NCBI GenBank assembly: GCA_947474445.1
Contig: CANJJY010000049.1
Span: forward strand, 1 to 15,750
Length of the DNA: 15,750 bases
DNA from: Oligoflexaceae bacterium
GTDB taxonomy: Bacteria; Bdellovibrionota_B; Oligoflexia; Oligoflexales; Oligoflexaceae
Direction: 5' to 3'
Of the stretch, positions 1-6,614 are shown piece after piece. The position numbers were made by a program, and so were the translations under genes. How positions within the stretch are numbered: the stretch's first letter is position 1; each line of letters opens with the position of its first letter. The notes below the pieces were generated by a model that was given only the letters and a program-made list of their open reading frames with translations, had not been told where the DNA came from and made no database searches.

Positions 1-230
1 TCACGATGAAGTTGACCTTTCAGGACAAGACCTCGCTCTCGAGTCAATATCTACTCGATACCTCTGATACAGCTCAACTGCCTAAGCTACTCGATCTGAA
101 AGCTGCGGGAGCGGACCAGCAAACCAAACTGCTTGAATTGGGCAGCACAGAGAAATTTCTGACGGTTTCGCGCGTCCCATTTGAAGAGGCGGCGCCTGCA
201 GCGACTCCTCCTAACGCAGGAGCGCAGTGA
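1..230 (+). CDS. Unidentified protein, C-terminal part (probably 5'-truncated by the window edge)
   Basis: I do not recognise this product. About 74 residues are visible, ending with TGA at 228-230. The first ATG is at position 6, but the codon before it (ACG, 3-5) is in frame and not a stop. The true start may therefore lie outside the window, and too little upstream sequence is present to look for a ribosome binding site. The visible part is hydrophilic, rich in Leu, Lys, Thr and Ser. It contains a leucine-rich amphipathic stretch (around residues 23-45) and ends in an Ala/Pro-rich, probably disordered tail. It has no signal peptide or membrane segment. It overlaps the next gene by one base if that gene starts at ATG 230, so the two are probably co-transcribed and translationally coupled. 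Confidence 0.5.
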   Translation, partial: TMKLTFQDKTSLSSQYLLDTSDTAQLPKLLDLKAAGADQQTKLLELGSTEKFLTVSRVPFEEAAPAATPPNAGAQ

Positions 231-859
231 TGAGACATTTATCGAAGACCCTGCTTTCCGGCAGTTTGCTCCTCTGCAGCAGCTTGAGCCGAGCTGATGA
301 AACCTCCTTCAATCGGAGCCTCGTCCAAGATGGTCCGAGGGCTTCGCTCTACGGTGAGCTGGCAGCTCAGCAGGATAGAATTGAAAATTTCAATGTCATT
401 GGCACCCGCGTTCAAGGCGGCTGGATGCTGTCTCGACACACGCATGCATCGACTACGATAGGTGCTTCTTATGCTGGACTGCTGGGTAAGAATGAAAACA
501 AGACGAGCGAAGCGGTGACCTATCGCTATTACGGCCCCATCGCAGAAGTCATCGTCTTTCCTCACGATCGCCTAAAGGCTCTGCTTTCCTATGGCTATCA
601 GATTGGTTCGCTCAAGCATAGCCGCGAGGCCGATGACTTGGATTACTTCCTTGCCAATCTCAAGATTCAAGAAATTCGTCTCAGCGCATCTTGGGCCTTG
701 GGCGGATATAACCAAGTGATCGCCGGTGTGTCAGGCCAGAGCATTGCTTCAAACAAGGTCAGCAAACTGCTTGCTGATGGCGAATACTTTCGGCGGCGTG
801 GTGAATCAAACAAGAATTCCGTTTCCTATTTTCTTGGCCTCCGGATGGCAGCTTTTTGA
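230..859 (+). CDS. Secreted, probable outer-membrane beta-barrel protein (hypothetical)
   Basis: The product is about 209 residues. It opens with a basic stretch, a hydrophobic core (LLSGSLLLCSSL) and a likely signal peptidase site near SRA-DE around residue 23. The mature part lacks hydrophobic helices and alternates polar and non-polar residues in short strands separated by charged turns (for example around RVQGGWML, YRYYGPIAEV, LLSYGYQIG, IRLSASWALGG and VSYFLGLRM). It ends in Phe, the usual C-terminal signal for BAM-dependent outer-membrane barrels. A small 8-strand-type barrel is the best guess; no family was recognised. I chose ATG 230 over GTG 227 because AGGAG at 218-222 lies 7 bases before the ATG. 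The start overlaps the stop of the preceding gene (TGATG), suggesting coupling. The cleaved-export reading is fairly solid; the barrel assignment is inferred from pattern only. Confidence 0.7.
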   Translation: MRHLSKTLLSGSLLLCSSLSRADETSFNRSLVQDGPRASLYGELAAQQDRIENFNVIGTRVQGGWMLSRHTHASTTIGASYAGLLGKNENKTSEAVTYRYYGPIAEVIVFPHDRLKALLSYGYQIGSLKHSREADDLDYFLANLKIQEIRLSASWALGGYNQVIAGVSGQSIASNKVSKLLADGEYFRRRGESNKNSVSYFLGLRMAAF

Positions 860-870
860 GGATAGCCAGC

Positions 871-889
871 CAAACTCTAGATGAGTTTG
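871..889. terminator. Weak hairpin just after the barrel gene (possible terminator)
   Basis: A perfect 7-bp inverted repeat (CAAACTC / GAGTTTG) surrounds a 5-base loop and begins 12 bases after the stop codon at 859. No T-run follows on the plus strand, so an intrinsic terminator is not established. The position fits an RNA 3'-end stabilising or termination role. Confidence 0.3.
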
Positions 890-963
890 AGTCGAGCGAG
901 ATGTGATTCCTGAGCGCCGTAACGCGACTGTTCAAAAAAACTCCTCATCATCTGCACGAGATC

Positions 964-988
964 CAGGTGCTTATTGACAAAGCACCTG
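964..988. terminator. Perfect 9-bp stem, 7-base loop hairpin between convergent genes
   Basis: CAGGTGCTT (964-972) pairs exactly with AAGCACCTG (980-988) around the loop ATTGACA. It lies 38 bases beyond the stop of the minus-strand esterase gene and about 100 bases after the plus-strand gene. This is the strongest stem seen in the gap and a plausible end for either transcript. No adjacent T-tract is present on either strand: on the plus strand TTTT comes about 15 bases later, and on the minus strand a T7 comes about 24 bases later. The function is inferred from position. Confidence 0.4.
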
Positions 989-1025
989 ACCTTACCCGAT
1001 ATCCTTTTAGAGATGGAGTAGCCAT

Positions 1026-1679
1026 TCAAGGAAGCTGTCGCGGAGTATCAAACACTGTGCGCAGCCATTTTCTGATGAGGGGAAGTTCCTTCACCTCGTC
1101 GATGGTGTGCGACTTGGGAAAACTATGAAATTCTGCCGGAAAGCCTTTACTCTGCAGATAACGGATTTGCTTTTCCGTATCTTTGTACGGCAGAACCTCA
1201 TCGCGTGTCCCGTGCGTGATCAGCCATTTCGTTTGGAGAGCGGTGGCTGAAAACTCATCCGCCAATTTAATTTCGTTATAACAGTATCCAGAAAGAGCGA
1301 CAAAACCGCGGAGACAAAGGGAACTTCGAGCGCCCCATTCGAGAGCCATGAGACAGCCCTGAGAAAAGCCGAAGAGCACGCTGTCGGCCGCGCGATAGCC
1401 TTGTTCCTCGAGCTCGGCGAAGAGCCTATCGAGCAGAGCTGAAGACCGCTTGATACCAGGGAGTTGATCGGGAGGCAGATCGTACCAGCTAAAACCCCCG
1501 TAGTAGGGATCGGGAGCATTGACCATCAGGTAATTGACGTCATCAAGCTGCAGAGCTGCGGGCAACCAACTGAAACCCTCATAGGAATCCCCACGGCCGT
1601 GCAGCACGACAATGAGATTCTGGCTCGGACGCTGACTCTTCACGAAGACATGAGAGAACAGTTTGGTTTTGAATGTCAT
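1026..1679 (-). CDS. Alpha/beta hydrolase, phospholipase/carboxylesterase family (PF02230-like)
   Basis: This is a cytoplasmic serine hydrolase of 217 residues, close to the usual length of the phospholipase/carboxylesterase (YpfH/EstB-like) family. Visible landmarks are the oxyanion-side HGRGD near residue 27, the nucleophile elbow GFSQG with Ser106, the acid Asp160 in HGTRDEVLP, and His191 in FPKSHTID. This is a complete catalytic triad with normal spacing. No signal peptide is present. Members hydrolyse short acyl or thioester bonds; the substrate cannot be read from the sequence. Start choice: the frame stays open to a TTG at 1712 that overlaps the aapP stop, but that codon has no Shine-Dalgarno sequence. 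ATG 1679 has GGA about 10 bases ahead and gives the usual family N-terminus. It is the last gene of the aap operon, 29 bases after aapP, so it is probably co-expressed with the transporter. Confidence 0.85.
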   Translation of the reverse strand: MTFKTKLFSHVFVKSQRPSQNLIVVLHGRGDSYEGFSWLPAALQLDDVNYLMVNAPDPYYGGFSWYDLPPDQLPGIKRSSALLDRLFAELEEQGYRAADSVLFGFSQGCLMALEWGARSSLCLRGFVALSGYCYNEIKLADEFSATALQTKWLITHGTRDEVLPYKDTEKQIRYLQSKGFPAEFHSFPKSHTIDEVKELPLIRKWLRTVFDTPRQLP

Positions 1680-1708
1680 GCAAAGATTTCCATCGTTGAA
1701 TCCTACGA

Positions 1709-2461
1709 TCAAGTGTGCTGAAGCACTTGGGCCAAAAACAGCTTGGTCCGCTCCGATTGAGGTCTATTGAAGAATTCCTCAGGCGGCGCAGCTTCGACGA
1801 TCTCACCCTTGTCCATAAACACCACGCGATCCGCGACCTGCCGCGCAAAGCCCATCTCATGGGTCACGCATACCATCGTCATACCGCTCGCGGCGAGCTC
1901 GCTCATGACATCCAAGACTTCCTTGATCATCTCAGGATCGAGCGCCGAAGTCGGTTCGTCAAAGAGCATGATGCGCGGATTCATACAGAGAGCTCGGGCA
2001 ATGGCTACGCGCTGCTGCTGGCCGCCCGAAAGTTGCGCGGGATATTTGTGAGCCTGCTCAGGGATCTTCACGCGCCTCAAATATTCCATGGCCTGATCTT
2101 CGATATCTTTTTTGGGTCTCTTTTGCACCCAGAGCGGGGCCAGACAGAGATTTTCCAATATAGTCAGATGGGGAAACAGATTGAACTGCTGAAACACCAT
2201 TCCGACGTCACGCCGCACGGCTTCGACGCCTTCGCCGTGCGTTCCTAACTGCGTTCCAGCGACGACCAGGCTCCCCGCATCGTGATGCTCGAGGCCATTG
2301 AAACACCGTATCAAGGTCGACTTGCCAGAACCCGAAGGGCCACAGATGACGATGCGCTCACCGCTTTTGACATCGAGGTCGATGCCGCGCAGAGCCTGAA
2401 AAGTATCAAACCATTTCTCGAGGCCTCGGCAGGCGATCGCCAGATTAGGGGATTCGTTCAT
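1709..2461 (-). CDS. aapP: General/polar amino acid ABC transporter ATP-binding protein
   Basis: This is the cytoplasmic ATPase that powers the AapJQMP importer, 250 residues and full length for the GlnQ/AapP/BztD group. All nucleotide-binding elements are intact: Walker A GPSGSGKST (41-49), Q-loop Gln91 in VFQQFNLFPH, signature LSGGQ (144-148), Walker B IMLFDEP (164-170) with catalytic Glu169, D-loop SALD, and switch His201 in VTHEMGFA. The start ATG at 2461 overlaps the stop of aapM by four bases (ATGA, 2458-2461), which is typical of translational coupling between subunits of one complex. The stop at 1709 is followed closely by the hydrolase gene. Polar amino acid uptake is supported by both family and operon; the exact substrate range is not. 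Confidence 0.95.
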   Translation of the reverse strand: MNESPNLAIACRGLEKWFDTFQALRGIDLDVKSGERIVICGPSGSGKSTLIRCFNGLEHHDAGSLVVAGTQLGTHGEGVEAVRRDVGMVFQQFNLFPHLTILENLCLAPLWVQKRPKKDIEDQAMEYLRRVKIPEQAHKYPAQLSGGQQQRVAIARALCMNPRIMLFDEPTSALDPEMIKEVLDVMSELAASGMTMVCVTHEMGFARQVADRVVFMDKGEIVEAAPPEEFFNRPQSERTKLFLAQVLQHT

Positions 2462-3525
2462 GTCAGTTGTTTCCTCTCCACGGAACTATAAGCCAGTTGT
2501 CTTTCCAGCCGCAGGCTATAGCGAGACATGGCAAAGCAAAAAATCCAAAACATAGCGCCCGCGAAGATATATCCCTCGAGTGAATAGCCCAACCACTCGG
2601 GATCGGTACTGGCGGTTTGCACCATACCGAGCAGATCGAACATACCGACGATCAGCACGAGGCTCGTATCTTTAAAAAGGCCGATGAAGGTATTGACGAT
2701 ACCCGGGATCACCTTGCGCAAAGCTTGGGGAAGAATGACCAGACGCATCGTTTGAAAGGACGTGAGATTGAGCGCCGCTGCCGCCTCATACTGCCCCTTT
2801 GCGATGGATTGAAGGCCCCCGCGCACAACTTCGGCCATGTATGCCGAGGTAAAAAGAGTCACGCCGATCAAAACGCGCAGAAGCTTGTCCACTTCGACGC
2901 CGAGCGGCATAAAGAAAGGCAGCATGACCGAAGCCATAAACAGCACTGTAATCAAAGGAACACCGCGCCAGAGTTCGATAAAAGCAACGCTGAGCCAGCG
3001 GATCAGCGGCAGGCGCGACCGCCGCCCGAGGGCGAGAAAAATACCGAGGGGCAAGGACACGGCGATGCCGGTGACAGAGATAATAAGGGTCAAAAGCAAG
3101 CCGCCCCACTGATCGGTCGCCACAGGGGGCAGTCCTAACAGCGAACCTTCGAGAATCAGCCAAGCGATAAAGGGCAGCGCAACAAAAATGAGCAAACGCA
3201 GGACGCCGAGACGTGAGACGAAGAGGAGGCCAATACTTAGAGCGCCGATGGCAACGGTGAGCAAGGGTCGCCAGTAGGCATCGGCCGGATAGAAACCAAA
3301 TAAAAATTGATGGAAGCGCTCACGGACAAATACCCAACAGGCTCCCCCTCCGACGCAGGCGCTGCGATCGCTCCCGAGAAAGTTGGCATCTGTCACGGCC
3401 CAATGCCACACAGGCAAGAGCAAATAGACGATCAAGAAAAGTCCGACCAGAGAAGTCAGGGCCTGCGTTGGCTTTTTACGTGCCCAATGAATCCATTCGT
3501 CTCGCGCGCGTCTTTTAGCCCTCAT
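2458..3525 (-). CDS. aapM: General/polar amino acid ABC transporter permease
   Basis: This is an inner-membrane permease of the AapM/BztC type, 355 residues from ATG 3525. A first hydrophobic segment lies around residues 22-43. A periplasmic stretch follows with a conserved-looking CVGGGACWVF and the FGFYP motif. Several more membrane segments come next, then the cytoplasmic EAA loop starting near Glu247 (EAAAALNLTSF...LPQALR), which docks on the ATPase. It pairs with AapQ to form the channel. The frame extends to an upstream ATG at 3561, but that would overlap aapQ by 47 bases. ATG 3525 overlaps it by only 11 bases, has AGG about 9 bases ahead, and gives the usual basic N-terminus. The 3' end overlaps aapP by ATGA. 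Confidence 0.93.
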   Translation of the reverse strand: MRAKRRARDEWIHWARKKPTQALTSLVGLFLIVYLLLPVWHWAVTDANFLGSDRSACVGGGACWVFVRERFHQFLFGFYPADAYWRPLLTVAIGALSIGLLFVSRLGVLRLLIFVALPFIAWLILEGSLLGLPPVATDQWGGLLLTLIISVTGIAVSLPLGIFLALGRRSRLPLIRWLSVAFIELWRGVPLITVLFMASVMLPFFMPLGVEVDKLLRVLIGVTLFTSAYMAEVVRGGLQSIAKGQYEAAAALNLTSFQTMRLVILPQALRKVIPGIVNTFIGLFKDTSLVLIVGMFDLLGMVQTASTDPEWLGYSLEGYIFAGAMFWIFCFAMSRYSLRLERQLAYSSVERKQLT

Positions 3526-4657
3526 AGTGCAGCACCTGCTTCTGGAAAACGTGCATGGCAAAAGAAATTAAAAGGCTGATCAAGAGATAAACCGCCATCG
3601 TCAGAGCCATGATCTCGACAGCCTGCCCCGTGACGTTGAGAGCCGTCCCGGCAAACACCAAGACCAAATCGGGAAAAGCGATGGCGGCAGCGAGCGAAGA
3701 ATTTTTAGTCACGTTGAGATACTGGGAAGTCAGCGGCGGTAGAATCACGCGCAGAGCCTGCGGCAATATAATAAGACGTAAGGTATCAAAGGAAGACAGT
3801 CCGAGAGCTTGCGCCGCCTCCCGCTGGCCCGGCGCAACGGCTAATATCCCGGCTCGGATAATCTCGCCGATAAACGCCGCGGTATAAAAACTTAAGGCCA
3901 CGACGAGGGCCACCAACTCGGGGACTAACTGAAGGCCGCCGACGAAGTTGAATCCTTGCAGCTCCGGTCGCGACAGGGACCAGATCGGCAGCAGCAAGGT
4001 GATGAGAGGAAACAGCAGAGGCAATACAAAAGGCAGGCTCTGCCAGCGTGGCAATCGCCCCTCGAGTTCCTGTTGCCGCAAAGCCTTACGCCGGGCCCAG
4101 TGCCCCACCCAAAGACCGAGAATAAGAGCGCCGAGCAGCCACCAGAGAGCGCTATGATCGGCGGGGAAAGGCAGGTAAAGACCACGGATATTCAAGAAAA
4201 TATCGGGACCCAATGAGAGGCTCTGACGCGGGCTGGGCAACTGCCTGAGCACCGCGAAGTACCAAAAAAATAAATGCAAAAGCAGGGGAATATTGCGCAC
4301 GATCTCGACGTAAGTACCTCCGATCAACCGCAGAAGCGGATGGGGGGCTAGCCGGAGCAGGGCGACGATCAAACCGAGTACGCTGGCGCCGATAATCCCG
4401 AGTACAGCCACCAAGAGAGTATTGCAGAGGCCGACCGCAAAGGCGTCGAGAAACGTCGATCCTTCGCCGAAGGGAATCAAACTGAAACCGATATCAAAAC
4501 CAGCGGGCCGGGAGAGAAAAGAAAAGCCGGACGCGATGCCCCGCGCACTCAGGTTTGCCACCGTGTTGTGCACGATCGCTCCGATACCGAGCAACACGAG
4601 ACCGAGGATCAGACCTTGCCAGAGGTAGCCTCGGATCGAAGTTTTCTGTCGCGTCAT
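3515..4657 (-). CDS. aapQ: General/polar amino acid ABC transporter permease
   Basis: This is the second membrane subunit of the importer, AapQ/BztB type, 380 residues. An N-terminal membrane helix (about residues 12-33) is followed by the family signature region FDIGFSLIPF and the start of the permease core (NTLLVAVLGIIGASVLG). Next come YVEIVRNIPLLLHLFFWYF and an interrupting segment, GLYLPFPADHS onward, with extra membrane helices. These are characteristic of this subfamily rather than the short HisM/GlnP permeases. The EAA loop begins near Glu280 (EAAQALGLSSF...LPQALR). The start is either GTG 4660 or ATG 4657; GAGGG at 4667-4671 serves both, and I prefer the ATG. It follows aapJ after about 28 bases and overlaps aapM by 11 bases. 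Confidence 0.93.
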   Translation of the reverse strand: MTRQKTSIRGYLWQGLILGLVLLGIGAIVHNTVANLSARGIASGFSFLSRPAGFDIGFSLIPFGEGSTFLDAFAVGLCNTLLVAVLGIIGASVLGLIVALLRLAPHPLLRLIGGTYVEIVRNIPLLLHLFFWYFAVLRQLPSPRQSLSLGPDIFLNIRGLYLPFPADHSALWWLLGALILGLWVGHWARRKALRQQELEGRLPRWQSLPFVLPLLFPLITLLLPIWSLSRPELQGFNFVGGLQLVPELVALVVALSFYTAAFIGEIIRAGILAVAPGQREAAQALGLSSFDTLRLIILPQALRVILPPLTSQYLNVTKNSSLAAAIAFPDLVLVFAGTALNVTGQAVEIMALTMAVYLLISLLISFAMHVFQKQVLHYEG

Positions 4658-4685
4658 CACGGGGTGCCCTCGTTTCAGCTAAGCG

Positions 4686-5702
4686 TCAGCGAAAGGGCAT
4701 AGGATAATGCAAACCACCCGCGTTCCAAAGCGCGTTCTGGCCGCGTTCTATTTTTAACGGCGAGTCCTTGCCTAGATTGCGATCAAAAATCTGCTGATAG
4801 TTACCGACCTGTTGAATGATGGAGGCAGCCCAATTCGTATTGAGACCTAAGTTTTTGCCGAGCTCGCCTTCGACGCCGAGCAAGCGGCGAATGGCTGGAT
4901 TGTTGCTCTTTTTATTAGCTTCGATGTTTTTACTGTCGACTTTGAGTTCTTCCGCCTCTAGGAGCGCGTACAAAGACCAGCGGACGATATCACCCCAACG
5001 GTTATCGCCGTGCCGCACGACGGGCCCCAATGGTTCTTTGGAAATGATTTCGGGGAGGATGACATGATCGTCGGGTTTCTTCAACTTAGCCGAACGGTCC
5101 GCAAACAAACCCGAGCGATCGGCGCTGATCACATCGCAACGGCCTGCATCGTAGGCTGCCACCACTTCATCGTTCTTTTCAAAGGTGACGAGTTTGTAGG
5201 TGAGGTTTTGCGAGCGAAAAAAATCGGCCAGATTCAGTTCTGTGGTCGTGCCCAGTTGCACACAAACACTGGCTCCGCCCAGTTCTTTGGCGGCTTTCAC
5301 ACCGAGTTTTTTTGGCACCATAAAGCCCTGTCCGTCGTAGTAAATGACGCCAGCAAAATCTACTCCAAGTTGGGTATCTCGCTGAAAGGTCCAGGTCGTA
5401 TTGCGCGAGAGCACGTCAATCTCACCGGACTGAAGGGCCGTCAGACGTTCCTTGGCCGAAAGGGGGCTGTACTTCACCTTTGTCGCATCACCGAGGACGG
5501 CAGCCGCAACGGCCCGGCACAGATCGACATCGATACCCTGCCACAATCCACCTTTATCGGGTGCTGAAAATCCGGCCAGTCCCTGACTGACTCCGCACTT
5601 CAAAAAACCTCTTTTTTTGACCTCGCCGAGCGTATCGGCTCGCGCTACTGACAGAGAGGAAAAAGATAGTAAGCCGCACATGCCAAGCCAAAAGGATTTC
5701 AT
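4686..5702 (-). CDS. aapJ: Periplasmic general/polar amino acid-binding protein
   Basis: This is the solute receptor of the AapJQMP importer, 338 residues, normal for AapJ/BztA. A Sec signal peptide (MKSFWLG... to ARA, cleavage after Ala22 before Asp23) leads into a type II periplasmic binding fold (SBP_bac_3). Recognisable family segments are GIDVDLCRAVAAAVLG (56-71), the LTALQSGEIDVLSRNTTWTF region (88-106), RDTQLGVDFAGVIYYDGQGFMV (108-129) and the ISADRSGL second-lobe motif. These residues typify the general L-amino acid subgroup and differ from the shorter glutamine or histidine binders. Start ATG 5702 has GAGGAG 7 bases upstream. It is the first gene of the operon, as expected for the subunit needed in excess. 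A promoter candidate lies 40-70 bases upstream. Confidence 0.94.
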   Translation of the reverse strand: MKSFWLGMCGLLSFSSLSVARADTLGEVKKRGFLKCGVSQGLAGFSAPDKGGLWQGIDVDLCRAVAAAVLGDATKVKYSPLSAKERLTALQSGEIDVLSRNTTWTFQRDTQLGVDFAGVIYYDGQGFMVPKKLGVKAAKELGGASVCVQLGTTTELNLADFFRSQNLTYKLVTFEKNDEVVAAYDAGRCDVISADRSGLFADRSAKLKKPDDHVILPEIISKEPLGPVVRHGDNRWGDIVRWSLYALLEAEELKVDSKNIEANKKSNNPAIRRLLGVEGELGKNLGLNTNWAASIIQQVGNYQQIFDRNLGKDSPLKIERGQNALWNAGGLHYPMPFR

Positions 5703-5743
5703 CCAACATCTCCTCGGACAGATCGTTCGCAGAAAGTCCGAAC

Positions 5744-5771
5744 CTTATAGCACAGTGCGGGCTTCAGGCAA
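5744..5771 (-). promoter_or_regulatory. Candidate sigma70-type promoter for the aapJQMP-hydrolase operon
   Basis: Reading the minus strand, TTGCCT (5771-5766, four of six matches to TTGACA) is followed after 16 bases by TATAAG (5749-5744, five of six). The TATAAG is preceded by TGC, making an extended -10 (TGCTATAAG). Transcription would start about 35 bases before the aapJ ATG, leaving a short leader with GAGGAG. No other promoter of similar quality was seen in the 5703-5899 gap. The call rests on pattern match and position only. Confidence 0.55.
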
Positions 5772-5899
5772 AGCTTAGGGCACTCACAGGGCCCAGGAAG
5801 TGGCTGCTCAAGCCGTCTTGCCCGTCGAGGCCAGATAAGTTAAGGTCTAGCATCAATTTTCTTCAGGGGCTGCAGCGTGGCCCTCAGTGGGTTGGACCT

Positions 5900-6583
5900 A
5901 TGACTCTCCTTCAAAATTCCATGATCTACGACATCCTCTTTCCGACCGATGAAGACGATGCACACGGAGCACAAGGCCAGCTTTTCTTGCAGAAGGTGCT
6001 GCGTTACCATCCGCGCCCCGATGCTCTCCTCAAAGAGAGTTCTATCGTCATCTTTGACTTTGAAACGACGGGGCTCGACTCGCTGCGCGATCGCATCATC
6101 GAAGTGGGTGCCATCCGTTTTGAAAACGGTAAGCGCGTGGCTGATTTTTCGACCTTGATCAATCCGGAAGTCCCCGTGTCGGAGACCATCACTAAAATCA
6201 CGGGCATTACGCCGGAGATGCTCGTCAGCCAGCCCCGCATCGAGAGCATCATGCCCGACCTCTTGAGCTTTTTCGATAAGTCCATACTCGTCGCTCACAA
6301 TGCCGAGTTTGATATGGCCTTTCTCAAATCCGCCTGTCTCAGACTCGGCTATCAGGTGGAATGGCCTTGTTTTTGTACCTTGAAATTATCGCGTCAGCTC
6401 CTACCTGATCTCGAATCAAAGAATTTGGACTCGCTTGCGAAGCACTTCGGCTTGACCTTCGCCGCCCGTCACCGTTCCATCGGTGACTGCGAAGTGACGG
6501 GTTCTGTCTTGCAAGCCTTGCTCGAGAAGGAAGGGGCGCACATCCAGCAGTGGAAAGACGTGCAGCCGTTCCAAGTCAGTTGA
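5900..6583 (+). CDS. DnaQ-like DEDDh 3'-5' exonuclease (PolC/epsilon exonuclease family)
   Basis: The product is 227 residues. A non-canonical N-terminal extension of about 45 residues, with an acidic patch TDEDD, precedes an exonuclease domain (about 48-210). All five catalytic residues of the DEDDh class are visible: Asp53 and Glu55 in FDFETTG, Asp138 in HNAEFD, and His191 and Asp196 in HRSIGDCE. The ITGITPEML segment (99-107) is also typical. The protein should remove nucleotides from 3' ends, either in proofreading or as a stand-alone repair/RNA-processing nuclease. No polymerase domain or polymerase gene adjoins it, so I cannot say whether it is the replicative epsilon subunit. ATG 5900 has a GGA five bases ahead; an in-frame ATG at 5921 lacks a Shine-Dalgarno sequence. 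The next gene begins 31 bases later on the same strand, so they may share a transcript. Confidence 0.9.
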   Translation: MTLLQNSMIYDILFPTDEDDAHGAQGQLFLQKVLRYHPRPDALLKESSIVIFDFETTGLDSLRDRIIEVGAIRFENGKRVADFSTLINPEVPVSETITKITGITPEMLVSQPRIESIMPDLLSFFDKSILVAHNAEFDMAFLKSACLRLGYQVEWPCFCTLKLSRQLLPDLESKNLDSLAKHFGLTFAARHRSIGDCEVTGSVLQALLEKEGAHIQQWKDVQPFQVS

Positions 6584-6614
6584 GTGAAAAACCAGGGGGA
6601 GTGCAGAACTTTAT

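Larger units (their letters stand above)
860..1025. other. Convergent intergenic region with two perfect hairpins
   Basis: This gap of 166 bp separates a plus-strand gene ending at 859 from a minus-strand gene ending at 1026. It contains no open gene that I can support. It holds two perfect inverted repeats (871-889 and 964-988), which I list separately, and a run of seven A at 934-940. It is the natural site for transcription termination from both sides, though neither hairpin is followed directly by a T-tract. Confidence 0.5.

Noticed and set aside
239..565. Minus-strand open frame of 108 codons within the barrel gene
   Set aside because: The plus-strand frame has a signal peptide, a good ribosome binding site and a C-terminal Phe; the antisense frame has none of these.
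2617..3138. Plus-strand open frame of 173 codons opposite aapM
   Set aside because: It is very rich in His, Lys, Arg and Gln, as expected from the complement of a membrane protein gene, and has no domain signature.
3525..3561. Upstream ATG at 3561 as the start of aapM
   Set aside because: It would overlap aapQ by 47 bases and add a Cys/Arg-rich leader not typical of the family; ATG 3525 fits better.
5010..5567. Plus-strand open frame of 185 codons opposite aapJ
   Set aside because: It is antisense to a clear periplasmic binding protein gene, with no ribosome binding site or family features.
5818..5846. TTGCCC ... TAAGGT as a promoter for the exonuclease gene
   Set aside because: The -10 element matches the consensus at only three of six positions, so it is not reported as a feature.
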